Shown one piece after another: positions 12,420 through 23,186 of a DNA stretch of 64,000 nucleotides (positions within the stretch are counted from its first letter, which is position 1; every line of letters starts with the position of its first letter). A program made the position numbers and the translations under genes. Source of the stretch: Dama dama (lineage: Eukaryota > Chordata > Mammalia > Artiodactyla > Cervidae). Below the pieces are notes generated by a model. The model searched no databases. It had not been told where the DNA came from and was given only the letters and a program-made list of their open reading frames with translations. The stretch spans positions 20,876,501 to 20,940,500 of the forward strand of contig NC_083689.1 of the NCBI RefSeq assembly GCF_033118175.1, read 5' to 3'.

Positions 12420-13345
12420 ACTGTGTTTTTCTTCAGAATTGTTGTATTGAATCATAAATGTACACCTGCTTCATAATTACACTCTAAAATTTAAGGAACA
12501 ATGTTATGCCTCATTACAACATACTCTTGGCTAACAGCTTTTCCACATCTGAGAATAATCTTGCAAAAGTTTTCACATGATCAAAATAAGGATGCTTCTA
12601 CACTCTGACAAAGACCACTAGAAAAAAAGTAATTAAGCTAAGAAACTGCCTCAAAGGCATTTTCTATATAGTTTTTCCTCTGCAGGCAGGTAATGTTCTT
12701 AAAAAAATCCACTCCATTCACCAATGGCTCTCTGCAGCTGCTCTGGTGTCTTCTGCCACATCACTGCATGTTTACTCATGACTGAGACGAGTTTTCATCA
12801 CCTGAAGCTGTCCTATTACCTCTGGGCTCTCTGCTATTAGACAGTGAGTGAAAGTTGCTCAGTCATGTCTGACTCTTTTCGACCCCATGGAATATATAGT
12901 CCATGGAATTCTCCAGGCCAGAATACTGGAGTGGGTAGCCTTTCCCTTCTCTAGGGGATCTTCCCAACCCAGGGATTGAACCCAGGTCTCCCGAATTGCA
13001 GGCGGATTCTTTACCAGCTGAGCCACAAGGGAAGCCCAAGGCAAATAGGAAGAAGCTCAGTACCAGCTTTGCCCTCCCGACCCCACTGCCTCCACTGCCT
13101 CCTGGACCAGAGTTTCAGTCTGTAAGTTTTCCCCACTGCTGGCAGTAGCTCCTCAGACTTTCTTCTGTGGTTTCAGACTCAGTTGCTTCAGCTCAATTCC
13201 GCATAGCTGAAGGAGATGAGAGAGATCTCAGTGAAGAATGCAGGTCTGAACTGTCCTGGCTCTGTGGTGAGAACCTAAGGTGCTCCAGAAAAATACCTCT
13301 AGGAGCATCTCCACGAAGACCCAGTGATGCTGCTATGGCCTCTCA
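12420..13345 (-). pseudogene. HNRNPA2B1 retrocopy A, internally deleted
   Basis: Read on the minus strand, 13,345-13,205 matches the 5'UTR of the intact copy (23,010-23,155). At about 13,195-13,150 the 5'UTR jumps into the RRM1 coding region (TGAAACCACAGAAGAAAG). About 13,110 jumps again to the glycine-rich end ('caggaggcagtggaggc'), so the start codon, most of RRM1, all of RRM2 and most of the tail are missing. A Bov-tA SINE occupies 12,850-13,037. The 3'UTR homology continues from about 12,840 down to 12,420. It cannot make an hnRNP protein. It is the reverse-oriented partner of the copy at 23 kb. Confidence 0.8.
12850..13037 (-). mobile_element. Bov-tA-type SINE inside retrocopy A
   Basis: A reversed copy from 'gttgctcagtcatgtctgac' to 'gagccacaagggaagccc'. 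It separates the retrocopy's coding remnant from its 3'UTR. Confidence 0.9.
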
Positions 13346-13933
13346 GCTCCTGTCTCCCTTGAATCAATCCTGAGCGATTTTTCCATCTTCCTGCAAAACA
13401 CATCAGTTGAAGAGAGTGACCTTTCCAGACTCAGTCATCAAAATTAATATTCCATTTTCTCTATTAGTTTTCAAATTGTGAATTGCATATGTATTATCAT
13501 CTCTTCCTTTTATGTTGATTTTCTCACCTAGTTGAATACCCAATGAAGGGAAGAGTAATGTGGACTTTAATGGTTCACACTGACATACTTCATACTTACT
13601 TATTCACTTTGCCTTTAGAAGGGGATCAGATATATTTTGTTGAAATAAATTATTCAACCTCCAGAAACACTTTATACAGTTTTCTCTGAAAGGCACTCAA
13701 CCTCAGTTATACCATGATACCACCTCTTTGGTGGGAGACTGCAGTCAACTGTCACTATGATTTTAACATCCTTTCTCTCTTAATCCATTTAAGACTCTAA
13801 TCATAATAATCTACTTAAAATGTAAACCTAATTAGTGCACCCTTTCTTTTACAACCCATCACTTCTGTCTTCAGAGGATGTTTTTAGAGGGAGAAAATAA
13901 AAATATTTTAATCCTGTTGTCCTGCCATAATTA
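13346..13933 (-). repeat. inverted-duplication arm A, intron-like part
   Basis: Read in reverse, this runs parallel to 22,490-23,000, sharing for example 'gattaggtttacattttaagtagattatt' and 'atccaacttag'. It is the segment between the repeated TATA exon and the retrocopy. Confidence 0.75.
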
Positions 13934-14831
13934 TTAACACAATCCCTTTCTTCCTTTTTTTTTTTTAAGAAAAAGATTTTATTTTATTTTTTTCCATTTA
14001 TTTTTATTAGTTGGAGGCTAATTAGTTCACAACATTGCAGTGGGTTTTGTCATACATTGACATGAATCAGCCATGGAGTTACATGTATTCCCCATCCCGA
14101 TCCCCCCTCCCACCTCCCTCTCCACCCGATTCCTCTGGGTCTTCCCAGTGCCCCAGGCCCGAGCACTTGTCTCATGCATCCCACCTGGGCTGGTGATCCG
14201 TTTCACTATAGATAATATACATGCTGTTCTTTCAAAACATCCCACCCTCGCCTTCTCCCACAGAGTCCAAAAGTCTGTTCTGTACATCTGTGTTTCTTTT
14301 TCTGTTTTGCATATAGGGTTATCATTACCATCTTTCTAAATTCCATATATATGTGTTAGTATGCTGTAATGTTCTTTATCTTTCTGGCTTACTTCACTCT
14401 GTATAATGGGCTCCAGTTTCATTCATCTCATTAGAACTGATTCAAATGAATTCTTTTTAATGGCTGAGTAATATTCCATGGTGTATATGTACCACAGCTT
14501 CCTTATCCAATCATCTGCTGATGGGCATCTAGGTTGCTTCCATGTCCTGCCTATTATAAACAGTGCTGCGATGAACATTGGGGTGCACGTGTCTCTTTCA
14601 GATCTGGTTTCCTCAGTGTGTATGCCCAGAAGTGGTATTGCTGGGTCATATGGCAGTTCTATTTCCAGTTTTTTAAGAAATCTCCACACTGTTTTCCATA
14701 GTGGCTGTACTAGTTTGCATTCCCACCAACAGTGTAAGAGGGTTCCCTTTTCTCCACACCCTCTCCAGCATTTATTGCTTGTAGACTTTTGGATAGCAGC
14801 CATCCTGACTGGCGTTAACACAATCCCTTTC
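13934..14831 (-). mobile_element. 5'-truncated L1 with 17-bp target-site duplication
   Basis: The body at about 13,951-14,814 is the reversed end of L1 ORF2 plus its 3'UTR, starting with a T-run that is the poly(A) tail. It is nearly the same sequence as 2,980-3,785. The flanks TTAACACAATCCCTTTC at 13,934-13,950 and 14,815-14,831 are identical. The insertion cut a segment that is continuous in the sister arm near 22.5 kb. Confidence 0.95.
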
Positions 14832-14991
14832 AACACCCAGTATTTCCCAGCTTGGAAAGAAAATCATGTGATCCTCACGTTTACAGAGTTTACACCTATT
14901 ACATGCCAAGTTGTGGACTAAGATCCATGATTCAAAATTTCACTGAACAAAGTCATTGCCCCAATTTATTTGAATCTTCATGACAGAAAAG

Positions 14992-15259
14992 ATTTTTTTT
15001 TAAACTCTAATCCTGGGTTTATTTAACTCTACACGACAAAGAACCACCACAACATCATCTAAAATGCGACAAAGTTACAAAACTCAAAACAGAAAATAAA
15101 TAGTACTGACTGTACAATAAAAACCAAAAAAGCAATGTACACATTGCCAAGGTAGCCTGCAGGACCATGAACAGCAACACAACTGCCCCCGGTAGGGCTG
15201 GTTCTGTGATGACCTGGCAGATCTGGCTTGCAACTTGCCAATTTCAGAGAAAGGGAGGG

Positions 15260-15301
<42 letters not shown>

Positions 15302-16505
15302 ACATGTGCAAAGAATTATTTGGGGCAGATAATATGGGGCATTTGACCCTAGAGGTCAGAAGAGGACCCTAGCAGGGCAGCAGGGCTAGGATAGCAGGAA
15401 TGGCATCACGGCAGGACTAGGTCACCAGATAAGCCCAGCTCATTTGGGATATGGGAAAACGTGTTCTCAGGCTGGGGATGTCCCTCCACCTGGAGCCCCC
15501 TGGCTCACCCCTGCTGGCTTTGCTAGCTACATGACTCCCAGGAACTATAGAAACTTGGAAGTTTTCCAGCCATAACACTGGAGGGCATCTTCACAAGCAC
15601 AACCCTAAATCAGCAACACCCCTGCAGCCGGAGCTCTAACTGCTCGGGGACACGTGTCAACTGCTGCCCTCACCTTCGGAAGGAGCTGGAGCTGGAGCCG
15701 CTCCAGCGGCGGGGGCGGCAGGGGAAGCAGGTTCACCGGAGCTCGGGGGATCTGCCCCAAGGGGAACACGACCTGCTCCTCCTCAGCCTGCGCCACGTGG
15801 AGGGGGCGGTGGCAGCATTCTCCAGGGAGGGCTCAGTCGCCTGGGGGTGGCTGGGGCCAGCACGGCTCTGGCTATGATCTGCTGGGCGTCGATTGCCCTC
15901 CGTCCATGTGCTTGAGCGCCTTTGCCGCCTCTTCCGGATTCTTGAACTCCACGTAGGCGTGGCCTTGAGACGGATGCGCGCGCATCCTTTCTCTGGGCAG
16001 GTCGATCTCTCTAACTCTCCCGAAGGTGGAATGCTCCCTGATGTGCTCCCGGATGTGCTCCCTGGTTACCTTCCGGGTGAGCCTCGCGACGTGCACTTTG
16101 GTGGGCTTGGGGGGGCTGCGCCTTCTGCTTTCCTTCTCGTCTAGTCTGGGTGGTTTGGGTTTGGAACTGGGCTGCCGCCTGTGGTCTCGGGGGCGCCAAG
16201 GCCTTGGAGAGCCGGGGGAGCTGCTGGAGCTGGAGCTGCGGGACCCACTGGAGCGTCCTGAGCGGCCGGATGCTGAGGGCGAGCTGGAGCCGCGGCTGGA
16301 GCCCGCGTGGGACCGAGCCTCCGAGCTGTTGCTACCCCCCCGAGGCCTTGCGCCGCTTCCGAGCTTTATCCCTGCCGCGGTTCTTCACGCCGGACTGCTG
16401 GGTAGTGCCTGTATCTTTACAGCGATCCGCGGACTGCTCCTCAGAGCGCTCTTCGCGTGGGATGGGAGACGGAGTCATCTCGCCTCCCCGCTCCTCAGCC
16501 TCAGG
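14992..16505 (-). pseudogene. RNPS1 processed pseudogene
   Basis: The minus strand at 16,096-15,872 encodes a diverged RRM closely resembling RNPS1, the serine-rich RNA-binding component of the exon-junction complex (VHVARLTRKVT, HAYVEFKNPEEA, KALKHMDGGQ). The GC-rich part above it, up to 16,505, corresponds to the serine/arginine-rich N-terminal half but is split between frames. The part below corresponds to the RS/proline tail and 3'UTR. The RRM helix carries a small in-frame duplication (REHIREHIREH). A T-run at 14,993-15,001 is the poly(A) tail. Flanks 'tgacagaaaaga' and 'gagagaaagga' look like a decayed target duplication, because the sister arm near 22,350 is uninterrupted at this point. 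No continuous RNPS1 frame survives. Confidence 0.8.
15262..15300. repeat. (GT)n microsatellite
   Basis: About 19 GT units in the 3'UTR part of the RNPS1 retrocopy. Confidence 0.95.
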
Positions 16506-16810
16506 AGAGAAAGGAGTTAATAGATTAAAAGATGTTTCCTATAGTGTTAGGTACGATAGAGTGCTGTAATCATTAATAAGGCCATCACAGAGGCAGAGAA
16601 AGAGGGAGATATGGAGGAAGAGAAGCAAGAAGAAAGAAAAAATATTAATGACAATTATCGATGATAAAGAGATTGGAGAAGGGCAAACTGATGACGCATA
16701 TGTATCAGAGAGCTGAATTTTTAAAAACATTCAATTGTTTGATAAATGTTCCCGGAAATATAAGAGCCAGTGACATACTAGATTATTTTAGCCCAACATT
16801 GAAGCAGGTT
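16506..16810 (-). repeat. inverted-duplication arm A, outer intron part
   Basis: The reverse of this segment matches 22,130-22,360, sharing for example 'catcagtttg.cctt' and 'ccaatctcttcat'. Confidence 0.7.
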
Positions 16811-16821
16811 CCAGGTTGTTT

Positions 16822-17100
16822 TGCTGCTGCTGCTGCTGCTAAGTTGCGTCAGTCGTGTCCGACTCTGTGCGACCCCATAGACAGCAGCCCAACAGGCTCC
16901 TCTGTCCCTGGGATTCTCCAGGCAAGAATACTGGAGTGGGTGGCCATTTCCTTCTCCAATGCATGAAAGTGAAAAGTGAAAGTGAAGTCACTCAGTCGTG
17001 TCCGACTCTTAGCGACCCCATGGACTGTAGCCTACCAGGCTCTTCCGTCCATGGGATTCTCCAGGCAAGAGTACTGGCGTGGGTTGCCATTGCTTTCTCC
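16822..17100 (-). mobile_element. Bov-A2-type SINE (two related monomers)
   Basis: Two reversed monomers are linked by 'catgaaagtgaaaagtgaaagtgaag'. The flanks 'ccaggttgtttt' at about 16,810 and 17,101 form a target-site duplication of about 12 bp. Confidence 0.9.
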
Positions 17101-17135
17101 CCAGGTTGTTTTAGACAATGTTAAATGTACAAAGA

Positions 17136-17430
17136 GGGCTTCCCTGGTGGCTCAGACACTAAAAATCTGCTTGCAATGCAGTAGACGTTGCGTGCGTGCT
17201 AAGCTGCTTCAGTTGTGTCCGACTCTTTGCGACCCTATGGACTGTAACCCTCCAGGCTTCTCTGTCCATGGGATTCTCCAGGGAAGAACACTGGAGTGGT
17301 TTACTATTCCGCCACTTCAGGGGATCTTCCAGACCCAGGGATTGAACCGGAGTCTCTTACATCTCCTGCATTGGCAAACAGGTTCTTTCCCCCCTGGGAA
17401 CAGGTTCTAGTGCCACCTGGGAAGCAGTAG
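17136..17430. mobile_element. nested Bov-tA SINEs
   Basis: A forward head at 17,136 ('gcttccctggtggctcag') is interrupted at 17,188 by a reversed copy that runs to about 17,430. Confidence 0.8.
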
Positions 17431-18195
17431 ACATTAAACAAAGCTTCACAGAAACATCAAAATACACAAAGGTACTGGATTAATTTGGAAGAGAAATGAG
17501 GTAAAGTTCGACATCGCCTCAGAGGATATCTCAGGTAGAGAAATCAAAGAGTGAGAAAAAAGAAAAGACACTGTAAAATAACTTAAAAGTCACCTTGACC
17601 CTGGTGTGAGTGATATAGGTAAGTCACAGACAAAACCCTTACCACAAGTCCTAGCACCTCACCGCCTTGTCACCCCCAGGGCCCATGGACGTCCAATCTG
17701 TACTGTCTTCATTGCAGCTCAGGGCCACCATAGGGGAAACTAAGCCACGAGAGGCAGACCCTGTGCTGATGTACCAGGCAGATGGCTGGAACATTCTGTC
17801 TTCTTCCAGCTTAAAAATGGGATAATCTGGGCTTTGTAGTGTCATTTAGTTCAGAACTGCCTTTCATGGGAGCACTGCCTCCTCAGCCCACATTGTAAGC
17901 ACTATTAATAGGAAGAGAAAGAAATTTGAAACCCAGTATGGCAGAGTCTGGGGTAGTGTCTATGCATTTCTGCTACAGGGCCAACCCAGGCCTCTATCTG
18001 TAATAAGGACCCTCAAGTCTCAGAAAGCTTCCCCACCTCACCAGGCTAGACCAGTGGTTTTCTGAGGTAGAAAATGAATCCTTGGACCATAAGCAGCAGC
18101 AGCACCTGGGGAATTACTACTAGAAATGCAGAGTCTCAGGCCTTGCTCCCAGAAGTGATGAATCAGAGACCCTGGGATGGAGCAGCAGAGAGCTG
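17431..18195. other. unique sequence, no gene recognised
   Basis: This stretch is free of obvious SINEs. No open frame longer than about 65 codons resembles a known family. Confidence 0.45.
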
Positions 18196-18199
18196 AATT

Positions 18200-19212
18200 A
18201 AAAAGAAAGAAAGAAAATACCAGAAAAATAAATGACCCAATCAAAAAAATGGGCCAAAGAACTAAACAGACATTTCTCCAAAGAAGACATACAGATGGCT
18301 AGCAAACACATGAAAAGATGGTCAACATCACTCATTATCAGAAAAATGTAAATCAAAACCACAATAAGGTACCATGTCATGCTGGTCAGAATGGCTGCCA
18401 TAAAAAAGTCTACAAACAAATGCTGGAGAGGGTGTGGAGAAAAGGGAATCCTCTTACACTTTTGGTGGGAATTCAAACTAGTACAGCCACTGTGGAGAAC
18501 AGTGGAGATTCCTTAAAAAAACTGGAAATAGAACTGCCATATGACCCAGAAATCCCACTGCTGGGCATACACACTGAGGAAACCAGAGTCAAAAGAGACA
18601 CATGTACCCCTGTGTTCATTGCAGTACTGTTTACAATAGCTTGGACATGGAAGCAACCTAGATAGCCATCGGCAGACAAATGGATAAGGAAGTTGTGGTA
18701 CATACACACAATGGACTATTACTCAGCTATAAAAAAGAATGCATTTGAGTCAGTTCTAACAAGTGGATGAAACTGGAGCCTACTGTAGAGAGTGAAGTAA
18801 GTCAGAAAGAAAAACACCAACACAGTATATTAACACATATATATATGAAATTTAGAAAGATGGTAACGACAGTGCTATGTGCATGACAGCAAAAGAGACA
18901 AAGATATAAAGAACAGACTTCTGGACTCTGTGGGAGAAGGTGAGGGCAGGATGATTTGAGAGAATAACATTGAAACGTGTATTACCATATGTGAAATAGA
19001 TGACCAGTCTAAGTTTGATGCATGAAACAGGGCACTCAAAGCCAGTGCACTGGGACGACCCAGAGCGATGGGATGTGGAGGGCGGTGGGAGGGGGTTTGG
19101 GACAGGGGGGACACATGGACAGGGGAACACCATGGCTGATTCATGTCAATGTATGGCAAACCCCACAATATTGTAAAGTAATTAGCTCCAATTAAAATAA
19201 ATTGCGGGAAAA
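18200..19212 (+). mobile_element. L1 3' end
   Basis: The forward strand encodes the last part of ORF2 (NHYQKNVNQNHNK-like text, LEIELPYDPEIPLLG near 18,520) and the L1 3'UTR. It ends in 'aattaaaataaattgcggg'. It interrupts arm A between 16.8 and 19.2 kb. Confidence 0.9.
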
Positions 19213-19214
19213 AA

Positions 19215-19890
19215 GCCAAGAAACTTGTGGGTAAAACATTTTTCAGAGAGAAATATTTAAACAGAGGCCGGGCAAATACTACTTCTACTTCATAGTGATT
19301 TTGTTTAAAAAAAATCTGGCCTCTTACCCCAAGGAAACTTCATACATACAGATATAGGAACCCTTGAATCTTTAATACTAACACCACAGAAAACAACTTT
19401 CAACAAGGTAACTTTTTGTCTTAAGGGCAACCGTTTGCTAAATTAAAGAGATTTTACATAGGACAAGGGTAGATAAATGGGCACTCTTGCCATCAATATG
19501 GATTCCAAGCTCATCAGAAGAGGCCAGCTTGGAAATAGGTCTATGCAGTTTTCCCCAGTTCCAAGAGCTGTCCTCTGTCCTCTGCCTGAGTTGCAGACAG
19601 CCTGTGACTCCCTGGAAAGTCTACTGACTTTTGCCTCTGCCTCTCCTTTTATAGGGGGAGAGAGTGGACAACACAATCTAGAGGACATGCTCTCTCTCAG
19701 ATCCAAGGCATTGGAGAGATTCCTAAATCTATACCCATAAACACAAGATTCTGAGGCCATTAACACCATAAGATACTGTTGTAGATGAAAAAAAAAATAC
19801 ATTTGTGCCTGGGTAGGCATTTGCAATGTCTACCAATATTGTAATGTTTTCTTTCCCTTGGCTGGGATACATTCTACAAAAATAAGAATG
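19215..19890 (-). repeat. inverted-duplication arm A, TATA-exon cassette
   Basis: In reverse this matches 21,124-21,600 and 21,683-22,120 along its length, including the conserved region before the TATA box, the exon, and about 300 bp beyond the donor position. Confidence 0.85.
19515..19653 (-). promoter_or_regulatory. TATA-exon cassette, copy A (donor lost)
   Basis: TATAAAA on the minus strand (19,653-19,647) has the same surroundings as the other copies (CCCCTATAAAAGGAGAG). The exon-like stretch ends at 19,515 with CTTCTG, followed by AT rather than GT. The 5' splice site kept in the other copies is therefore mutated here. Its associated retrocopy is also destroyed. Confidence 0.6.
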
Positions 19891-20126
19891 GAAGTTGCCT
19901 TCTGTACTTCGTAATAGCTTTAGAAGGACCAGGGCTCCAGGTCTGCTTTACAACTCACAAGCTGCCTTAGCAATAGGGTGGACCTTCCTTTCCCTGAAAG
20001 AACACTGTGCCTGAAATTTCCTTACTATACCTTGTAACAAACACCTATCTACCTAATTCACCAGGGCAGGGGCGGAGAGTCATTTTGTGAATCCATCAAC
20101 TTATTTAAGAACATTACCTTACTGTG

Positions 20127-20950
20127 GGGGCTTCCCAGGTGACTTCGATGAATGAGGTGACTCATTCATCTACCAGTACAGAGACTCGAGTTTGATCCTT
20201 GGTTCAGGGAGATCCCCTGGTGTAGGAAATGGCAACTCACTCCAGTATTTTGCGTGGGAAATCCCATGGACAGAGGAGCATGGTAGGCTATGGTCCATTG
20301 TTGTTGTTTAGTTGCTCAATCGTGTCTGACTCTTTGTGACTCCATGGACTGCAGCATGCCAGGCTTCGCTGTCCATCACCATCTCCCAGAACTTGCTCAA
20401 ACTCATGTCCACTGAGTCAATGATGCCATCCAACCACCTTGTTCTCTGTTGTCCCCTTCTCCTCCTGCCTTAAATCTTTCCCAGCATCAGAGTCTTTTCT
20501 AAGGATTCGGCTCGTCACATCAGGTGGCCAAAGTACTGGAGCTTCAGCTTCAGCATCAGTCCTTCCAATGAATAGTCAGGGTTGATTTCCTTTAGGATTG
20601 ACCGATTTGATCTCTTTGCAGTCCAAGGGACTCTCAAGAGTCTTCTCCAACACCACGGTTCAAAAGCATCAATTCTTCAGCATTCAACCTTCTTTATGGT
20701 CCAGCTTTTACATCCATACATGACTACTGGAAAAAAAACCATAGCTTTGACTATATGGACCTTTGTTGGCAAAGTAATGTCTCTGCTTTTTAATATGCTG
20801 TCTAAGTTTGTCATAGCTTTTCTTCCAAGGAGCAAGTGTCTTTTAATTTCATGGCTGCAGTCACCATCTGCAGTGATTTTGGAGCCCAAGAAAATAAAGT
20901 CTGTCACTGGTCCATAGGGTTGCAAAGAGTTGGACATGACTGAGCAACTG

Positions 20951-20985
<35 letters not shown>
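20127..20985 (+). mobile_element. Bov-tA SINE containing a BovB fragment, 11-bp target duplication
   Basis: ACCTTACTGTG at 20,116-20,126 and again at 20,986-20,996 flanks the insertion. The SINE head runs to 20,298 and its tail resumes at 20,916. A (CA)n tract at 20,952-20,987 forms the SINE's 3' tail. Confidence 0.85.
20299..20907 (-). mobile_element. BovB 3' fragment nested in the SINE
   Basis: Reversed BovB 3'-end sequence is flanked by TGGTCCAT at 20,291-20,298 and 20,908-20,915, an 8-bp target duplication within the host SINE. Confidence 0.85.
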
Positions 20986-20989
<4 letters not shown>

Positions 20990-21123
20990 TACTGTGAAGG
21001 AAATATGATATAAAAATGCCTTTTTAAAGGTTATTCACATAAAATATTGGCTACCAAGTGAAAGAAAAACATTTCATGTTGGTAGAGACAGCAAATACCA
21101 CCCCTCCAAATGTATTGAGTTTT

Positions 21124-21600
21124 TTCATCTACAATAGTATCTGACGGTGTCAGTAACCTTGAATTCTTGTGTTTGTGAGTACAGATTTAGGAATCTCTCC
21201 AGTGCCTGCCTTCTGAGAGAGAGTGTATCCTCTGGGTTGGGTTGTCCACTCATTGGGTTGTCCACTCTCTTCCCCTGTAAAAGGAGAATTGGAGGCAGAA
21301 GTCAGTGGACATTCCAGCAAGTCACAAGATGTCTGCATCTCAGGAGTGGTCAGAGGACAGCTCTTAGAAGATAGAGGATCTTGTACTGACCAGATTTCCA
21401 AGCTAGCCTCTTCTGGTGAGTGTGGGATCCATATTGAAGGCAAGAGAGTGTTTGTGTATCTACTTTTGCCTTTTGTAAAATCTCTCTAATTTAGCAAACA
21501 GTAGCCCTTAAGACAAGATGTCACCTAATTAAAAGTTATACTCTTTGGTGTTAGTATTAAGAAAGATTACAAGTTTTGTGTATTTATGTGTATGAAGTTT
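21124..21600 (+). promoter_or_regulatory. TATA-exon cassette, copy B1
   Basis: The region before the exon is shared with B2, A and C ('tttaggaatctctcc' near 21,186). The TATA position reads TGTAAAA (21,276-21,282), so the box is mutated. The exon-like stretch ends at 21,415 with a good donor (TTCTG|GTGAGT). It is tandem with B2 about 570 bp downstream. Confidence 0.65.
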
Positions 21601-21682
21601 TCTTGGGGATAATAAGCTAATTTTTAAAAAATAAGATCACTATGAAGTGGCATTGGTGTTTGTCTGGGCCCTGAGGGTTTTC

Positions 21683-22120
21683 ATTTACAATTGTATCTGA
21701 TGGTGTCAGTAGCCTCAAATTCTTGTGCTTGTGAGTATAGATTTAGGAATCTCTCTAATACCTTGGATTTGAGAGAGACCATGTCCTCTGGATTGGGTTG
21801 TCTACTGATTGGGTTGTCTACTGATTGGGTTATTCACTCTCTTCCCCTATAAAAGGAGAGTCAGAGGCAGAAGTCAGTGGACTTTCCAGGGAGCCACGGC
21901 ATGACTGCATCTCAAGAGTGGTCAGAGGACAACTCCTGGAACTGGAGGAACCTGCATTGACCAGATTTCCAAGTTGGCCTCTTCTGGTGAGTGATGGCAA
22001 GAGAGTGTCTGTCTGTCTACTTTTGTCTTTTATAAAATCTTTCTGTATGAGGTAGATGTAGTGTTTACCTAGGTTCTGTTTAAATAGTTCTCTTTGAAAC
22101 AATGTTTTACCCACAAGGTA
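21683..22120 (+). promoter_or_regulatory. TATA-exon cassette, copy B2 (best preserved)
   Basis: The core is CCCCTATAAAAGGAGAG, with TATAAAA at 21,848-21,854. A start near 21,880 would give a first exon of about 105 bases ending at 21,986 with CTTCTG|GTGAGT, a near-consensus donor. The exon holds one short upstream ATG frame (MTASQEWS..., about 19 codons, ending before the donor). The next plausible acceptor on this strand is TTTTGCAG at about 22,989-22,996, just before the hnRNP-like retrogene. No transcript evidence is available. The promoter reading is inferred from motif order and its conservation between copies. Confidence 0.65.
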
Positions 22121-23186
22121 TTTGGTCTTTTTCTCTTCAAAACTTCACTTCTCTGCTTCACATGTCATCAGTTTGACCTTTCCCAATCTCTTCATCATTA
22201 ATAACTGTCATTAATATTTTTTCTTTCTTATTTCTCTTCCTCCACATCTCCCTCTTTCTCTCTCTGTTACTGTGTTGTCCTTATTATCACAGCACTTTAC
22301 TGTACTTAGCACTGTAGTAAACATTCTTTAGTCTATGATCCCTTTTCTCTCATCAAGATTCAAATAAACTGGAGCAATGACTTTGTTAAGTGAAATTCTG
22401 AATCGTGAATTTTAGTCCACAACTTGGCATATAATAGATGCTTTGTAAATGGGAGGATCAAGTGCTTTTTTCCTCCAAACTGTGGCATCTTAGATGTTGA
22501 GAGGGGTAATATTAATAATTATGGTGGGCCTATAGAAATGAAATGATATTTGTATTTTCTCCTTTAAAAATATCTTCTGAGGAAAGAAGTGTTAGGTGTA
22601 AAAGAAAGGATACCCTGATTAGGTTTACATTTTAAGTAGATTATGGTGATCAGATTCTTACATGGATTAAAAGAGAAAGGAGTTGAAATCCTACTGAAAG
22701 TTGATTGATAACAATAGAGATGATATCACTGTACAACTGAAGTTGATTTTCTGAGAAAACTTCAGAGGCTGTTTTTGGGAGTTTGAATAGTTTCTTTCAA
22801 AAAAATATATTTGAGCTCCTTCTAAGAGCAAAGTGACTGAGTATGCCATTGTAAACCACTGAGTATCCAACTTAGTGAGAAAATCAACACAAAATGAAGA
22901 GCTGATAAAATATGCATTTCAAAATTGGGAAACTAATAGAGAAAATGCATTGTTAATTTGATGAGAAAGGTTACTCTTGGAAATGGTGTTTTGCAGGAAG
23001 ACAGAAAGGTGCCTAGAGGCCATAGCAGCATCGCTGGGTTCCCGTGGAGGTGCTCCTAGAGGCTTTTTCCTGGGGTAGCAGAAATTCTCACCGCAGAGCC
23101 AGGACATATCTGGTCTGCATTCATCCCTGAGATCTCTCTCATCTCCCTCTGCTATGGGAAATCAGGCTGAAACAACCGAGTCCGTG

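Larger units (their letters stand above)
20060..21030 (+). pseudogene. HNRNPA2B1 3'UTR remnant split by a nested insertion
   Basis: 20,075-20,126 matches the A2B1-type 3'UTR segment seen at 310-350 in copy 0 ('cttatttaagaacattacctt'). It resumes at 20,986-21,030 after an inserted element. It suggests that a further retrocopy once stood left of the cassette at 21 kb, oriented the same way. Confidence 0.6.

Noticed and set aside
15262..20987. CRISPR-like array from short repeats
   Set aside because: The repeats are GT/CA microsatellites and SINE tails in a mammalian genome, with no repeat-spacer pattern.
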